Of a stretch of DNA of 21,706 bases, positions 1 through 12,006 are shown in pieces. The notes under the pieces are model-generated. The model saw nothing but the letters and a program-made list of their open reading frames with translations, was not told the origin of the DNA and searched no databases. Each line of letters opens with the position of its first letter. Position 1 is the stretch's first letter. The position numbers were made by a program, and so were the translations under genes. The stretch covers positions 1 to 21,706 of the forward strand of contig SEYY01001267.1 in assembly GCA_009176605.1 (NCBI GenBank), written 5' to 3'. This DNA is from Armadillidium nasatum. Its lineage: Eukaryota > Arthropoda > Malacostraca > Isopoda > Armadillidiidae.

Positions 1-370
<370 letters not shown>

Positions 371-373
371 TAA

Positions 374-714
374 AGGTGGAGATTGTTTCTGAGTTTCGAT
401 TGTTAAAAAATATCGAAAATCGAAAATATTGGAGAAGCCTATCGTAAACAATAGAGTTGCCAGAGGTACTATTACTAGACATACACACAATTATTATTAC
501 TTACTTTTCTAGCAGAACCTAATTCGACTTATCATAACCTGAACTACCGAAAAAAAGAGGCCTAACCTACACAAGAATTTGCCGTAAAAGAGACCTAACG
601 TACACAAGAACGTTTGCACGACATAGTAGCCTAGGGCTAATTATAGGCAGGAAAATATCGATATAAAAAAATATCGATATAAAAAATATCGAAACTCAGA
701 AACAATCTCCACCT
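374..714. mobile_element. Small element with 27-bp perfect terminal inverted repeats, bounded by (TA)n
   Basis: The 27 bases at 374-400 (beginning AGGTGGAGATTG) are the exact reverse complement of 688-714 (ending CAATCTCCACCT). The interior is about 287 bp and holds no long ORF. Each end lies within 6 bp of a long (TA)n tract, as expected for an element that inserts at TA or whose TA target duplication has expanded. Inside the right end an ATATCGATATAAAAA unit is tandemly repeated about three times (655-690). It could be a MITE or foldback element of a TA-targeting superfamily; no transposase is present and the family is unknown. Confidence 0.6.
523..612 (+). repeat. Dispersed repeat, copy 1, with internal 33-bp direct repeat
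   Basis: The 28 bases at 523-550 (TTCGACTTATCATAACC...CTACCGA) recur exactly at 9827-9854. Both copies run on into short direct repeats built around AGGCCTAACCT. Here the units are 557-577 and 590-612 (GAGGCCTAACCTACACAAG, then GAGACCTAACGTACACAAG), 33 bp apart. It lies inside the 374-714 element, so it may be part of that element or an older insertion in it. Confidence 0.65.
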
Positions 715-717
715 AAG

Positions 718-1202
<485 letters not shown>

Positions 1203-1464
1203 ACTTTGGCTCTGACCAAAGTTTGTTTTTAAACGGTTTATTTAAACTCATCCTTTAGTTCAGACTAAAGTAAATCCTCTAAGATATTAAGTTTTTAAAC
1301 CGAGTCTTAATTCAAACTAAGACATTTAAATTTAGTTCGGACTAAATTTACTTTCCCTTAGTTCTGACTAAGGTGTAAGTTCTTAGTTCGAACCAAGAAC
1401 TGTCTTCTGTTAAGTTAAAGATTTCTGAATCTTTATGGTATATCTTTCTTTAGTTCTGATAAAG
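1203..1464. repeat. Array of eight hairpins with conserved TCNR loop and varying stems
   Basis: Eight short perfect or near-perfect inverted repeats are centred at about 1212, 1261, 1313, 1338, 1364, 1389, 1425 and 1456. The spacing is close to 25 bp or twice that for the first six. Stem / loop / stem: ACTTTGG/c-TCTG-a/CCAAAGT; CTTTAGT/TCAG/ACTAAAG; GTCTTA/aT-TCAA-Ac/TAAGAC; TAAATTTAGT/TCGG/ACTAAATTTA; CCTTAGT/TCTG/ACTAAGG; GTTCTT/aGT-TCGA-ACc/AAGAAC; TAAAGATT/TCTG/AATCTTTA; CTTTA/gT-TCTG-A/TAAAG (lower case marks mismatch-flanked inner bases). The loop and inner stem are shared while the outer stem differs from unit to unit but stays complementary. No ORF crosses it. It is not CRISPR-like: there are no constant long repeats and no unique spacers of fixed size. 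Confidence 0.75.
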
Positions 1465-1902
1465 TAAGATTATAAGGAAACTATTGAGATTTTAGTTCTA
1501 TTTATATATACTCTTGTTTCTGTCCCCGATGTAAAATTATTATTGACTATTATATATACAAGAATTAACTATACTACATATAATAATAATATTATAAAGA
1601 AAAAAATGATCACAATGTTTAATAAATAAATATAAAGAAATATTATAATGAGCTTTTTAAGCTTCATCAACATAAATTCATATATGGTAAATAGTTGAAA
1701 TAAAAATATTTTACATTACCCCATGTTTAAAATTTAACCTATTTACAAGAGATGAATTTCAATAAAAAAAAACTATCAAAAATATATTTACAAAAAAAAA
1801 AATCAAATAAATCTCACTAATTAAATATCTTTAAGTAATAATGCCCTAGCTTCTTCTAAAGTATACAACTGTTTAGTGAAAATCAGGTAAACTATTAGAT
1901 GA
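1465..1902. other. AT-rich, no gene seen
   Basis: Very AT-rich with short A runs and no ORF of interest. One half-motif of the preceding array (TTTTAGTTCTA, about 1490-1500) may be a decayed further unit. Confidence 0.5.
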
Positions 1903-2659
1903 GGAGGTAAAAGATGAAAAAGAAGAAGAAGAAGAAGAAGAAGAAGAAGAAGAAGAAGAAGAAGAAGAAGAAGAAGAAGAAGAAGAAGAAGAAGATGATG
2001 AAAAAGAAGAAGAAGAGAGAAGAAGAAAGGGAGGGAGAGGTAATAGGAGAAATCGGTGTTGAAATTTCTAAATTTTTAAATATGTTATAATTTAAATATT
2101 TAAGATCATTTTTATTATTTAGTATAGTTTTGTCAAAACTTAATGGCTGTTGAATCCTCTTTTTATTAAATCTTTCTTTTGGTCCTTTATTTACAAATAT
2201 AAACCTCCACCACTTCTGGTATCTAACACTTAATTCCAAATCTTCGAGGTTTACGTTTCTTCTTAATATCTTTACAGAGTGATCGCTGTTCTCTATGACT
2301 ATCATAAATTTAGTTTTAATTCTCTTGAAGATTCTATATAAGTTATCTAGGAGATTTTCCATTTGTACACTGGCAACATTGCTATTAAAAAGGTTTGTTA
2401 TGGAGAGATGTATTTCTTTCCCTTTTATATCTCCCTTTTGAATTCTTCCATCTGGTATTTCCTTTATTTTCTTATCAATAAGCATTTCTATATTCACGGG
2501 CCATGAGATACCAGACTTAACATGTTTAGAAAATAACCTAAAAAATACTTCTGGATATATTATCCTTTTATCAAAATTTAAAATTTTAGATGACGTCATT
2601 ATAAATATTTTAATTTCTGGAGAGAGAAGAAAATGTAATTTTAGTATACGAAAAATCAA
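1895..2659 (-). CDS. Unrecognised ORF, possibly an exon or remnant of an unknown element
   Basis: The frame is 254 codons, of which the first roughly 205 are non-repetitive and look protein-like (mixed charged and hydrophobic residues, for example YPEVFFRLFSKHVKSGISW and VRYQKWWRFIFVNKG). The rest is Ser-rich and then poly-Phe from the GAA tract, so the natural C terminus is probably lost. The first Met is at 2659; Met at 2599 (MTSSKILNFDKR) is an equally good start. No signal peptide, membrane segment or catalytic motif was seen and no family was recognised. An open frame of this length is not expected by chance in such AT-rich DNA, where stop codons are frequent. It could be a host exon, a transposon ORF or an old viral remnant. 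Both function and coding status are open. Confidence 0.35.
   Translation of the reverse strand: MIFRILKLHFLLSPEIKIFIMTSSKILNFDKRIIYPEVFFRLFSKHVKSGISWPVNIEMLIDKKIKEIPDGRIQKGDIKGKEIHLSITNLFNSNVASVQMENLLDNLYRIFKRIKTKFMIVIENSDHSVKILRRNVNLEDLELSVRYQKWWRFIFVNKGPKERFNKKRIQQPLSFDKTILNNKNDLKYLNYNIFKNLEISTPISPITSPSLSSSLFFFFFIIFFFFFFFFFFFFFFFFFFFFFFFFFFIFYLLI
1903..2040. repeat. (GAA)n purine tract
   Basis: Roughly 25 pure GAA units followed by degenerate GAA/GAT/GGGA units make an almost uninterrupted purine strand of about 135 bp. Mirror-repeat purine tracts of this kind can form triplex DNA. On the minus strand it is read as poly-Phe at the end of the 1895-2659 frame, which is unlikely to be real protein. 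Confidence 0.9.
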
Positions 2660-3510
<851 letters not shown>

Positions 3511-4681
3511 CACACCCAAATTAAAACCTGAAAAGGATTCAAACTCCCTTCATTCCAGCCTGTGAAAACATATTTAGGAAAACTCGTTCCACAAAATATG
3601 ACTGACACAGTCCCCAGAATCTCATCATGGATTCAAGAAATCAATTCGACTCCAAACCAATTTAAATGGTGTCAAGAAAAAAGATATCTCACATAACTAC
3701 ACTCGCAGCCATCACCCAATCATAACCTTATTCAAAATATTTTGTATTCACTTTATTTTACATTTTTTTTCTTTGGAACACCTAAAATGTTTAGCTTGTC
3801 GCAAATATTTACGACCATATATATACTTTAAATAAAATAAATGATTTAATATTTTTAAATGTAAATTATTCTACGTCTGGCAGCTACCACTTGCGAGCTT
3901 TCAATCTTTTTATTAAGTTCTAAAACCAGTAATATCGTACGTTCAAATATCTGAGATGTTTATTTCTATTTTATTTTTTTTTAATTATCTTTAACTTATT
4001 TATTAAAGTTTTGTAATTAGTTTATTTATATTTTAAGATTGATTTTCTTACTTTCTATTTAGAATAATGATTAAATAGATATTTTCAGATTTACCAAGGA
4101 AATCGTACGCCCATGGTTCATTTTTTATAAGAATCAGACTAATGTATCGTTATAATTTATTTTAAAAGATATTTTTTGTTGATTCAATCTAGCTTATTTA
4201 TTTTTGGTAAATTTATTTATTAGAGTAAAGTAGGTTTCTTATATTTAAATGCTAGATTTACATTTAAGGAAGATTATAGAAATACTGACTCTTATTTTTC
4301 TTATATTTACGGCATCGAGACACTTATTTTGCACATATGTACTTGTTTAGAAATTTCAATTACTCTTTATATTTCTGTGAGTAATTAAATAATTTCATAT
4401 TTGGTGTAAAGAAAGGAGAAAATAGAGAATTTCCTTTAATGTTATAGCAGAATTAAAGGATCCCCTAAAATATTAGTTATGATCCATTTTGTACAAAAAA
4501 AAAAAGAGGAATAAGTGTTGGTAAGATGTCTAAAACATTAAATTTTAATTGAGAGGAGCGAATGTGAATTAGAATCTTCTAAACTTTAATGCAAAAAACG
4601 TATTTAAATGATACACAATCTAATAATAAACATGGTAGGAAGAAATAGTTATTTAAGATTTTAACTGGTAAAACTAGTGTA
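3511..4681. other. AT-rich, no gene seen
   Basis: No ORF, RNA gene or recognisable transposon over about 1.2 kb. The first 230 bp (to about 3740) are less AT-rich than the rest and directly follow the microsatellite, so they may belong to an unidentified interspersed repeat. Confidence 0.45.
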
Positions 4682-4723
4682 CAAGGCCGTAGCCAGCATT
4701 TTTTTCAGGGGGTGGGTGGGTTC
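4682..4723 (-). repeat. 3' terminal inverted repeat of a hAT element
   Basis: CAAGGCCGTAGCCAGC followed by ATTTTTTTCAGGGGG matches the general CAGNGGCGTAGCCAGG-type ends, followed by a T run and G run, that I know from hAT elements. It lies about 150 bp beyond the stop of the minus-strand hAT transposase (4875), exactly where the 3' end is expected. The 8 bases outside (4674-4681, CTAGTGTA) are the candidate target duplication, but the other end is missing, so this cannot be confirmed. Confidence 0.5.
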
Positions 4724-4846
<123 letters not shown>

Positions 4847-4874
4847 CACCACTAACAAAATATTGAAGAACGCT

Positions 4875-6141
4875 TTATAACAATAATTTTAATCTTCTAG
4901 CTTTTTTAGATGCAAATTCATCTATAACCTCTTCCGTGTTGACTTTGCAACTTCGGTGAATGCTCATAAGGGCAAGTCCTACTAATCTTTCCTGTCCTGT
5001 AGAATTTCTTAAATAATTTTTTATCTTTTAATAGTTGAAAAAGTCCTTTCTGGAGTGCATGTTGTTACTGGAATTGACGCAAAAACCTTCAGTAATTCAA
5101 AAATATTCGGAAAAAGTACAAAATTACAATTATTTAAAGCATCGATGACATTTGAAGGAAGGTCTTTAATATCATGATTTTCCCATTTTTTCCTCCATAA
5201 GATAAACTCAGCGTTAATAGTTTCCTGGTCAGAAATCAAATGACAATATTGATTGTATTCATTTTTAATATCCATGAAGTTTTTTACGGCCTCTGAGGGT
5301 ATTAACTTGCTAAGGTTTTTAAGAATAGTTTTGTGACTTATAAACTTGCTCTCAAGTTGGCAAGTCAAGTCATCTAGAAATGGAATTGCTATAACAATTT
5401 TATAGTATTGTTTAGGATCAGTTGTGTTAGCATTAAACTTGTCTTTTACCGTATATCTAATGCGCGGAATTTTTATTTCTTCGTTTACGGATTGTAGGAG
5501 ATCATTTGTAGTTTCAAAAAATTTTAAAAACTGCTCATATATGTTAGAGCGAAAATCCTTTAAAACTAAAACAACATCTTCAACATGATCTAGAGCACTT
5601 ATCAAATCTAAAGATGGTGATTGCAGTTTCTTACATAATGCAAAAGTAAAAGAAAACAATATTGAAGTTATAACTAAACTAATAACAAAATCGGTTGTAG
5701 TTAAACATTTTAAGAAAATGGAGGCTTTAGTACAGCTTTCAGTATCTTCGTTTATCTCGAGTTCTTGCAAAGCGTCAATTATTGCTTTAAATAATTCTTT
5801 AAACCGTATCAAACCATCGTGATTTTCTACCCATCTAGTTTCACAAATTCTTATTAATTTCAAACTTCTTTCCTGTGGAAAATTTTTCTTTATCTTTTCT
5901 GTCAAAATACTTGTCCTTTTAGCAGATCTAAAATAGTTTCCAACTTTTTTTGACTAATCCAATACATTGTCAAATATGATGTACTGTACCTCACATGCAT
6001 GCCCCAAAGAATGAATGTGAACAGCAATGAACATACAACGCAGTAGGATATTTTATTCTAATCACTGCATGTACACCTTTTAAACTCCCCTTCATTGCTG
6101 CTGCACCATCGTAACCTTGCTCAACTAAAAAATCACTGTTT
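4875..6141 (-). pseudogene. hAT transposase (ZMYM/THAP12 type), 5'-truncated and frameshifted
   Basis: A cut-and-paste transposase of the hAT superfamily. In order on the minus strand: QGYDGAAAMKGSLKG and YVHCCSHSF (6120-5995), which belong to the RNase-H-like catalytic core and contain its conserved D and C..H; then ICETRWVENHDGLIRF (about 5840) with the family's RW motif; then the C-terminal dimerisation domain ending TPERTFSTIKR (about 5021). The frame is broken near 6000 (a shift after HSF), by a stop near 5955, and at about 5018. After the last shift it continues as KNYLRNSTGQERLVGLALM to a stop at 4875-4877. The N-terminal zinc finger and the first part of the core are missing because a LINE fragment joins in at about 6141. 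The copy is inactive. Family assignment rests on these motifs and is secure at superfamily level. Confidence 0.85.
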
Positions 6142-6467
6142 AGAATATTTATATTGTCAACAGGAGAGACGGGAGAACCATCGAAAGAAATAAAAAAGTT
6201 AGGAGATGTCTTTGAGAGGGAGATTTCTAGGAGTTGAGTTTTTAAAAAGTTGAATTTCACAAGGTTGAGACGACCCTACTGGGAAATTCTATCCAGATCT
6301 GCTAAAATAAAATCGGAAAGATGAAGACAAGAGACAACTCTAGAAGCAAAGGAGGGAGCAGATTTGAAATGAGTAGAAGAATGAAGAGTCAAGTCATCGG
6401 CATATGAATGGATAGGGTTAGACGAGCAATTGAGATCATTAATGAAAAGTAGGAAGAGACAAAACAT
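6142..6467 (-). pseudogene. Fragment of a LINE reverse transcriptase fused to hAT
   Basis: The frame reads LLFINDL, then HSYADDLTLHSS, the reverse-transcriptase catalytic box with YADD. It continues through LADLDRISQ, a TAG in place of the usual Trp (6276-6278), and GRLNLVKFNFLKTQLL to VDNINIL near 6143. This order matches the palm and thumb region of non-LTR retrotransposon polymerases of the jockey/CR1-like kind. The same reading frame then passes into the hAT sequence without a stop. About 108 residues survive; the 5' end stops abruptly at 6467 and the endonuclease and RNase H regions are absent. Inactive. The exact LINE clade is not determined. Confidence 0.75.
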
Positions 6468-6779
6468 TTATTTACTATTTCAAAATAAAAATGGAAGTGA
6501 AATGTAGTGTCTGTATTACAAATCTCCCACATTGAACTCAAATGAAGTAACATTAACATTACTATTTGGTAAGTTTCTCATCATTTATCATGCTCTATTA
6601 TTACTAACTGGGAGTTGTTGATTATATTAGCCAGCTTTCATTAGAGAAACAAAAAGGAATGAGATTTTTTTTATGTATATATATATTTTTCCCACATTCT
6701 TTTTTAGCGCCACAAGCTTCTCTTCTAAAATTTGTACAACGAATTCGATCATTTTAACTCCAAATCCAACTTGTCAATT
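6468..6779. other. No gene seen
   Basis: Contains a short TATATATATA run (about 6675) and T-rich DNA. It separates the LINE fragment from the second hAT fragment and shows no coding signal on either strand. Confidence 0.45.
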
Positions 6780-7130
6780 TTTCATAGTACTATACTTAAC
6801 TGCCCTGCTTCTAAAGTACTAACTGCAAAGTATGAGCAAAGCAGGAATTACAGTATATTTGGCTGTCTGTTTCAAATTGTCTTCTATATCATTACTTTCC
6901 GAGTTTGCATCTTCATCTTCAGCAGTAATTATTTCAGAAAATCCTGTAGAGAAAAAGCAGATATTTTTGTAGCATGATCAATTATATTTGTTATCTTAAA
7001 TTCTAAGTCACAATCCATTTTGAGTTCTTCATATTCATCTATAATTCAGCTTACAGTGTAATGCCCACAGAAAAATTTGCAAGTTAATACAAAACTAGAC
7101 TCCAGTTCTCTATGTGGTGAGATATATATA
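6780..7130 (-). pseudogene. Second hAT transposase fragment (ZBED-like)
   Basis: Translating the minus strand in shifting frames gives SSFVLTCKFFCGHYTVS (7098-7050), then DCDLEFKITNIIDHATKISAF (7010-6950), then after a frameshift DANSESNDIEDNLKQTAKY and CFAHTLQLVL (about 6830). These line up in order with the hAT core blocks of the type A-C-x-x-F-x-G-x-H-T, T-D-N-A-x-N-M-x-K-A-F and C-F-A-H-T-L-x-L-V. Several stops and at least two frameshifts make it a relic. It is distinct from the hAT at 4875-6141, which has the YVHC..H version of the last motif. A plus-strand frame of 81 codons over the same bases is a shadow. Confidence 0.55.
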
Positions 7131-7756
<626 letters not shown>

Positions 7757-7928
7757 AAAGTATTTTAAATTAGGTTTTAGTTCCTTTAAAATGTTTAAGA
7801 GTATGTTAATTAAAAAAAATGCATTGTTTGTTTCCAGATTTTTTCGTCAGTTTTGGGAAGTTATAAAATAGTTGATTTGAGCGCACTGTTAAATAATTAA
7901 ATTTTAACGGTTAAACTTATTTTTCTTT

Positions 7929-7930
<2 letters not shown>

Positions 7931-8027
<97 letters not shown>

Positions 8028-8032
8028 ATATA
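7931..8032. repeat. (TA)n microsatellite with one interruption
   Basis: About 50 TA units, with the phase broken once by TATTA at about 8016. Confidence 0.97.
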
Positions 8033-8174
8033 CAAGTTTAAAAGACATATAAATATCTTTGGTTATTTAATAATTGACAAGAGTTTTAGCGAGTAGATAA
8101 ATTTATTTATTAGTACGTTTATTTCAGTTCCCCTTTAGTTAAAACATAATAAATATGTTTATAGGAAAAGTTAT

Positions 8175-8298
8175 AAATTATTTTTAGTATGTTAAAACGT
8201 TTATTATTTAATAATATCTTAAAGAGTTTTCACATATTATTTTTAGTATGTTAAATCGTTTATTATTTAATAATAATATCTGAAAAAGTTTTCATAAC
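8175..8298. repeat. Tandem duplication, period about 59 bp
   Basis: Two adjacent copies share TTTTAGTATGTTAAA, CGTTTATTATTTAATAAT and AGTTTTCA. The second has an extra TAA unit and a few substitutions. Non-coding. Confidence 0.8.
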
Positions 8299-8504
8299 AT
8301 TTATTAAGTTTAGTTTAATAACGGCATTCTAATATTTAGCAAAATATTTTTCCCGAATAGACCAAAAACGACATTTTTATTATATTTTTATTCTATATTA
8401 TATGCTTTTATTTATATTTATCTCTATTTTTATAAAGTATTTTCTATGAAGTTTTCATTTTTTATTAACTGTTTCAATATTAATTGCGTTTGTCTATAAT
8501 AGCT

Positions 8505-8639
8505 GCGTTCAGAAACCGAGCAAAAGCGAGCGCTCGCTAAAATGCGAATACGTCAATTTTATTGGTAGAAAATAGCAGCCAATCACCAAGGTTTTAGATG
8601 GTGTTGATGACGTAGTGACCCTCTTGTTTTTCTGAACGC
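8505..8639. mobile_element. MITE-like element with 11-bp inverted ends
   Basis: GCGTTCAGAAA at 8505-8515 is the reverse complement of TTTCTGAACGC at 8629-8639. The 135-bp element is clearly richer in GC and CpG than its surroundings and carries a perfect 14-bp palindrome AGCGAGCGCTCGCT at 8525-8538. The ends resemble the TGCGTTCA-type termini seen in some PIF/Harbinger MITEs. That resemblance is from memory and the target duplication is unclear, so the superfamily is tentative. Confidence 0.5.
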
Positions 8640-9584
8640 TAATTTTTTTTTTGTTGAATCAACAAAACAAACGAACTAACTAACAGCATATTAGAGTGTA
8701 TCCACAAATTATTTTTTAATAACTTGTTTTAAATGTTTTTTTGTTTAATTAAAGTTACAGTACCGAGGTTATACCAAAGGTTATACTTATAATCCATTAT
8801 ATGTTCAATATTGTTGTTGGAAGATATATTTTTGATGGGGAAAGACTAAGAAGGTAGGTACTAGTAATGGAAACAAGCCAGTGGTAATCACCATTGTCTA
8901 GATACTTAGCCTGTGTAATCACGTACCTTATTTCTGTCATGACATAGGGAACCAAATATTTTGTTTTGTAACCCAGTGAAAAATATTAAATGAACTAGAA
9001 TCTATTGTGAAACAATTTGCGATTATTTAAAATATTGATAATCAATATTAAAATAATGCTTATCAAATTATCCAGGGATCAAAGATGGTTATCATATATG
9101 CTATTTCATTTTTCTCAAACAAAATATGGGATTTTATGTGTGTCCTGTTATACCAAAAATGATTTTCCTACCCTGTTTTATTTTTAAATTATTTTGTATT
9201 ATATCTTTAACAAATGAAAACACTTTAAGGAAGGAAATTATAACTGACTGAGACACCTAACTTGTAGTTCAAGTATGTATGTGTCAGTATTTAATTACTA
9301 AATATATACAGTTATAAATTAGTTAAATTACAAAATATAATTAGAAAGTAGCAATTATTTTATTATTAATTTGTTATGAATGGACCTATAGGAAGGCTAC
9401 TGTACAAGATGTTAAACTCATAATTATAATTGATTAATTTATTTAGTGTATTCATATACTTGGAAGTTATGAGTTAATTTAATGAGTTGAAGGGTGAATT
9501 TGGATATGTAAACTGTAAAGAAATATAATATAAATTTTTATTACTAATGATTATGGATACAAAAATAAAATACTGGAAAAAATA

Positions 9585-9587
<3 letters not shown>
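8640..9587. other. AT-rich, no gene seen
   Basis: About 950 bp with no ORF, RNA gene or repeat that I recognise. Confidence 0.45.

Positions 9588-9675
<88 letters not shown>
9588..9675. repeat. (TA)n microsatellite
   Basis: About 44 uninterrupted TA units. Confidence 0.97.
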
Positions 9676-9677
<2 letters not shown>

Positions 9678-9826
9678 TTAAGATGTTGTCTGACGTATAA
9701 TATATGGAAATATTATATATGTAAACATCAATATATTAATGTAAATTTTTTGACATTTGTATTTTATTTAATTTTCATTTCATTTGTGCCTATTAATATT
9801 ATTATTTAGTTTTATAGCGTACTTAG

Positions 9827-9918
9827 TTCGACTTATCATAACCTGAACTACCGACATTGCCATGTGATACAGGCCTAACCTATAGATGGAACATTGCCAT
9901 GGGATACAGGCCTACTGC
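9827..9918 (+). repeat. Dispersed repeat, copy 2, with internal 38-bp direct repeat
   Basis: The first 28 bases (9827-9854) match 523-550 exactly. They are followed by two related units starting ACATTGCCATGTGATACAG and ACATTGCCATGGGATACAG about 38 bp apart, each with AGGCCTA. As with copy 1, a (TA)n tract follows closely. Confidence 0.65.
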
Positions 9919-9927
9919 CATATTACA

Positions 9928-9929
<2 letters not shown>

Positions 9930-10012
<83 letters not shown>
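9930..10012. repeat. (TA)n microsatellite
   Basis: About 41 uninterrupted TA units, 12 bp after the end of the second dispersed-repeat copy. Confidence 0.97.
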
Positions 10013-10013
<1 letters not shown>

Positions 10014-10276
10014 TTTTCTAATAATAAATGATAAGATTTTCTATGTTTTTCTCATTTTTTTAATGCCAAAATGTAAGATTAGATTATTTCTAATATTAAA
10101 ATTGTCCATCTCTATTATTAGATAAGGGATACTTGTCATATTTGGGTAATTATTAAATATATATTCAAGATTTATTTTAGTTTGCGGCATGTATTTGTTT
10201 TTAAACTTGAGTGTAGTCAGTTCAATTAGTTGGAATATTAACAAGTCACGATGAATTCATATTATAATATATTTGA
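10013..10276. other. AT-rich, no gene seen; left flank of the palindrome
   Basis: Two overlapping frames (one per strand) cross this segment, but neither shows a recognisable motif and both look like chance openings. The sequence stays single-copy up to 10276. Confidence 0.4.
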
Positions 10277-12006
10277 AAGAAATCAAAAAGTATTAACAAT
10301 TAATTTTTAGTTGAAATAGACACCAAAGAACAAACCAATACTAATGATTTTTACTAAGTTATGAAAACAAATTTATAATTTAAATTAAAAAAATAATGAG
10401 TTTGTTTTCTGTATTTCGAAAAGCATAATTTTCATATTGCAATTTTTTTTTTTTTAACTTTCCAACTTCCTCGTTGATATGTACTTTAAAATTCAAATCC
10501 TTTATTGTTAACTGTACTCTTACGGCCAGTTTCAATGTCAAAAAATTAAAATTCAACCTGATGTAAAGTGCAACCTGTAAAATTACTGAAATATTCAATC
10601 TTGAACACGGAGGAATCTTCATAAATTTATTCTAAATATCTATGCCTACTTTCAAAATGGTATGAAATTTTCGTAGCTACACTTTTTTTTTCTTCTTCTT
10701 TTAAATAGTGACAGGGTGGCCCTCATTTACAGACATGCTTCAAATGAGTTGTGTCTAGATAGATAAATATTACTTTATTTTGAATAAACTTTTGTAATCG
10801 ACATCAACTTGAAAATTGTTTCTAGATGACCAACATATGGGGCATATTTACACCACAATTAGTGTTAAGATTTAACTTTGTGCAAAATGGTACAACTTTT
10901 CAGCGTTCTGAAATATACGTTTCTAAAATGTTGAACAAATTTTTCATTGAAAATATTTTATTCTAAAATAGGACTCGCACTCCACTGGGCCTATCCGTGA
11001 AGCGAAAGGGAATGGTACTTTTATACTCTAGTTCTGGTGAGATCTCATCACTTTCTTCTTTTCATCTATGTACGGCAATAGATTTAGAGATCACAGGACA
11101 CCACTCGCCATCATTGGGTCTGTATTAGAGGGAAACCTGGTAAAATAATTTAATCGTAAGTGGTTTGCTTCATAATATAAAAAGACAGGCAACCTTCTTT
11201 CAAGTATATTTTTTATTAACATTGGTATGAGCAATAAACAGACTCGACCAAATTTGCTAACGTTTCGCCCGCCTGATAAACATTCTATAGATTGAATACA
11301 ATTTTTAGATGAATTATCTGAATGATCCAAATTTAGCACATGCAAGTTTATTTTTCTCTTTATTTTGATTTACTATTTTCCAAATAATACATATAGACTT
11401 AAAAACAACTTTCAAGAATTACATAGTCAAAAATACCTATATTCCTTTGTATGCTTCAAAATACAATCTAAAGCCTTCCTCCTCTGATTTTGAATAATTT
11501 AAGAACAATCCTTAATAAAACTTTCCTCAAAGTTTTAAATAAACGATGCTGAAGGCAAAGATGTATCATTTTATGGAAATTAAAAAATCTAAGTTCTTTT
11601 AAAACAGTACTAAAATATTTAATAGTAAACAAAAGTCAGACGTTATACAGTAAAGTCAAACCTAAAATTGTTAAATGGTGAAAAACTGGTATATATTTTT
11701 CTTCAGAAATCTAACCACAGATTTTAAGGTTTTAAGAAATTTGCATGCAGGTATAATGCAAATCTAAGAGCATCTTTAAAATATTAAATTATAATGTATG
11801 ATTATTTTACTTGGTTACTTACAAAACCAAACGTTCAAGTGTATTCCATTTATTATAAAAAAAATAAACACTGTTCTTACTTAATATTAAAAATAGGATA
11901 TAAATGTATATTAGAGAAATAAAATTTCCTTAAAATAAAAAAATGAATCAAACTTTTTTTTATATATATTACAGAATAATGATATTATATATTATTATGG
12001 TATGTA

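Noticed and set aside
1203-1464. CRISPR-like array
   Set aside because: Eukaryotic context, no constant repeat of 20 bases or more and no unique spacers; the units are variable hairpins.
6732-6977. 81-codon plus-strand ORF
   Set aside because: The opposite strand carries ordered hAT motifs, so this frame is a shadow.
11091-11345. 84-codon minus-strand ORF as a gene
   Set aside because: No recognisable motif, and in arm B the equivalent frame is broken by the divergent cluster at 20665-20710.
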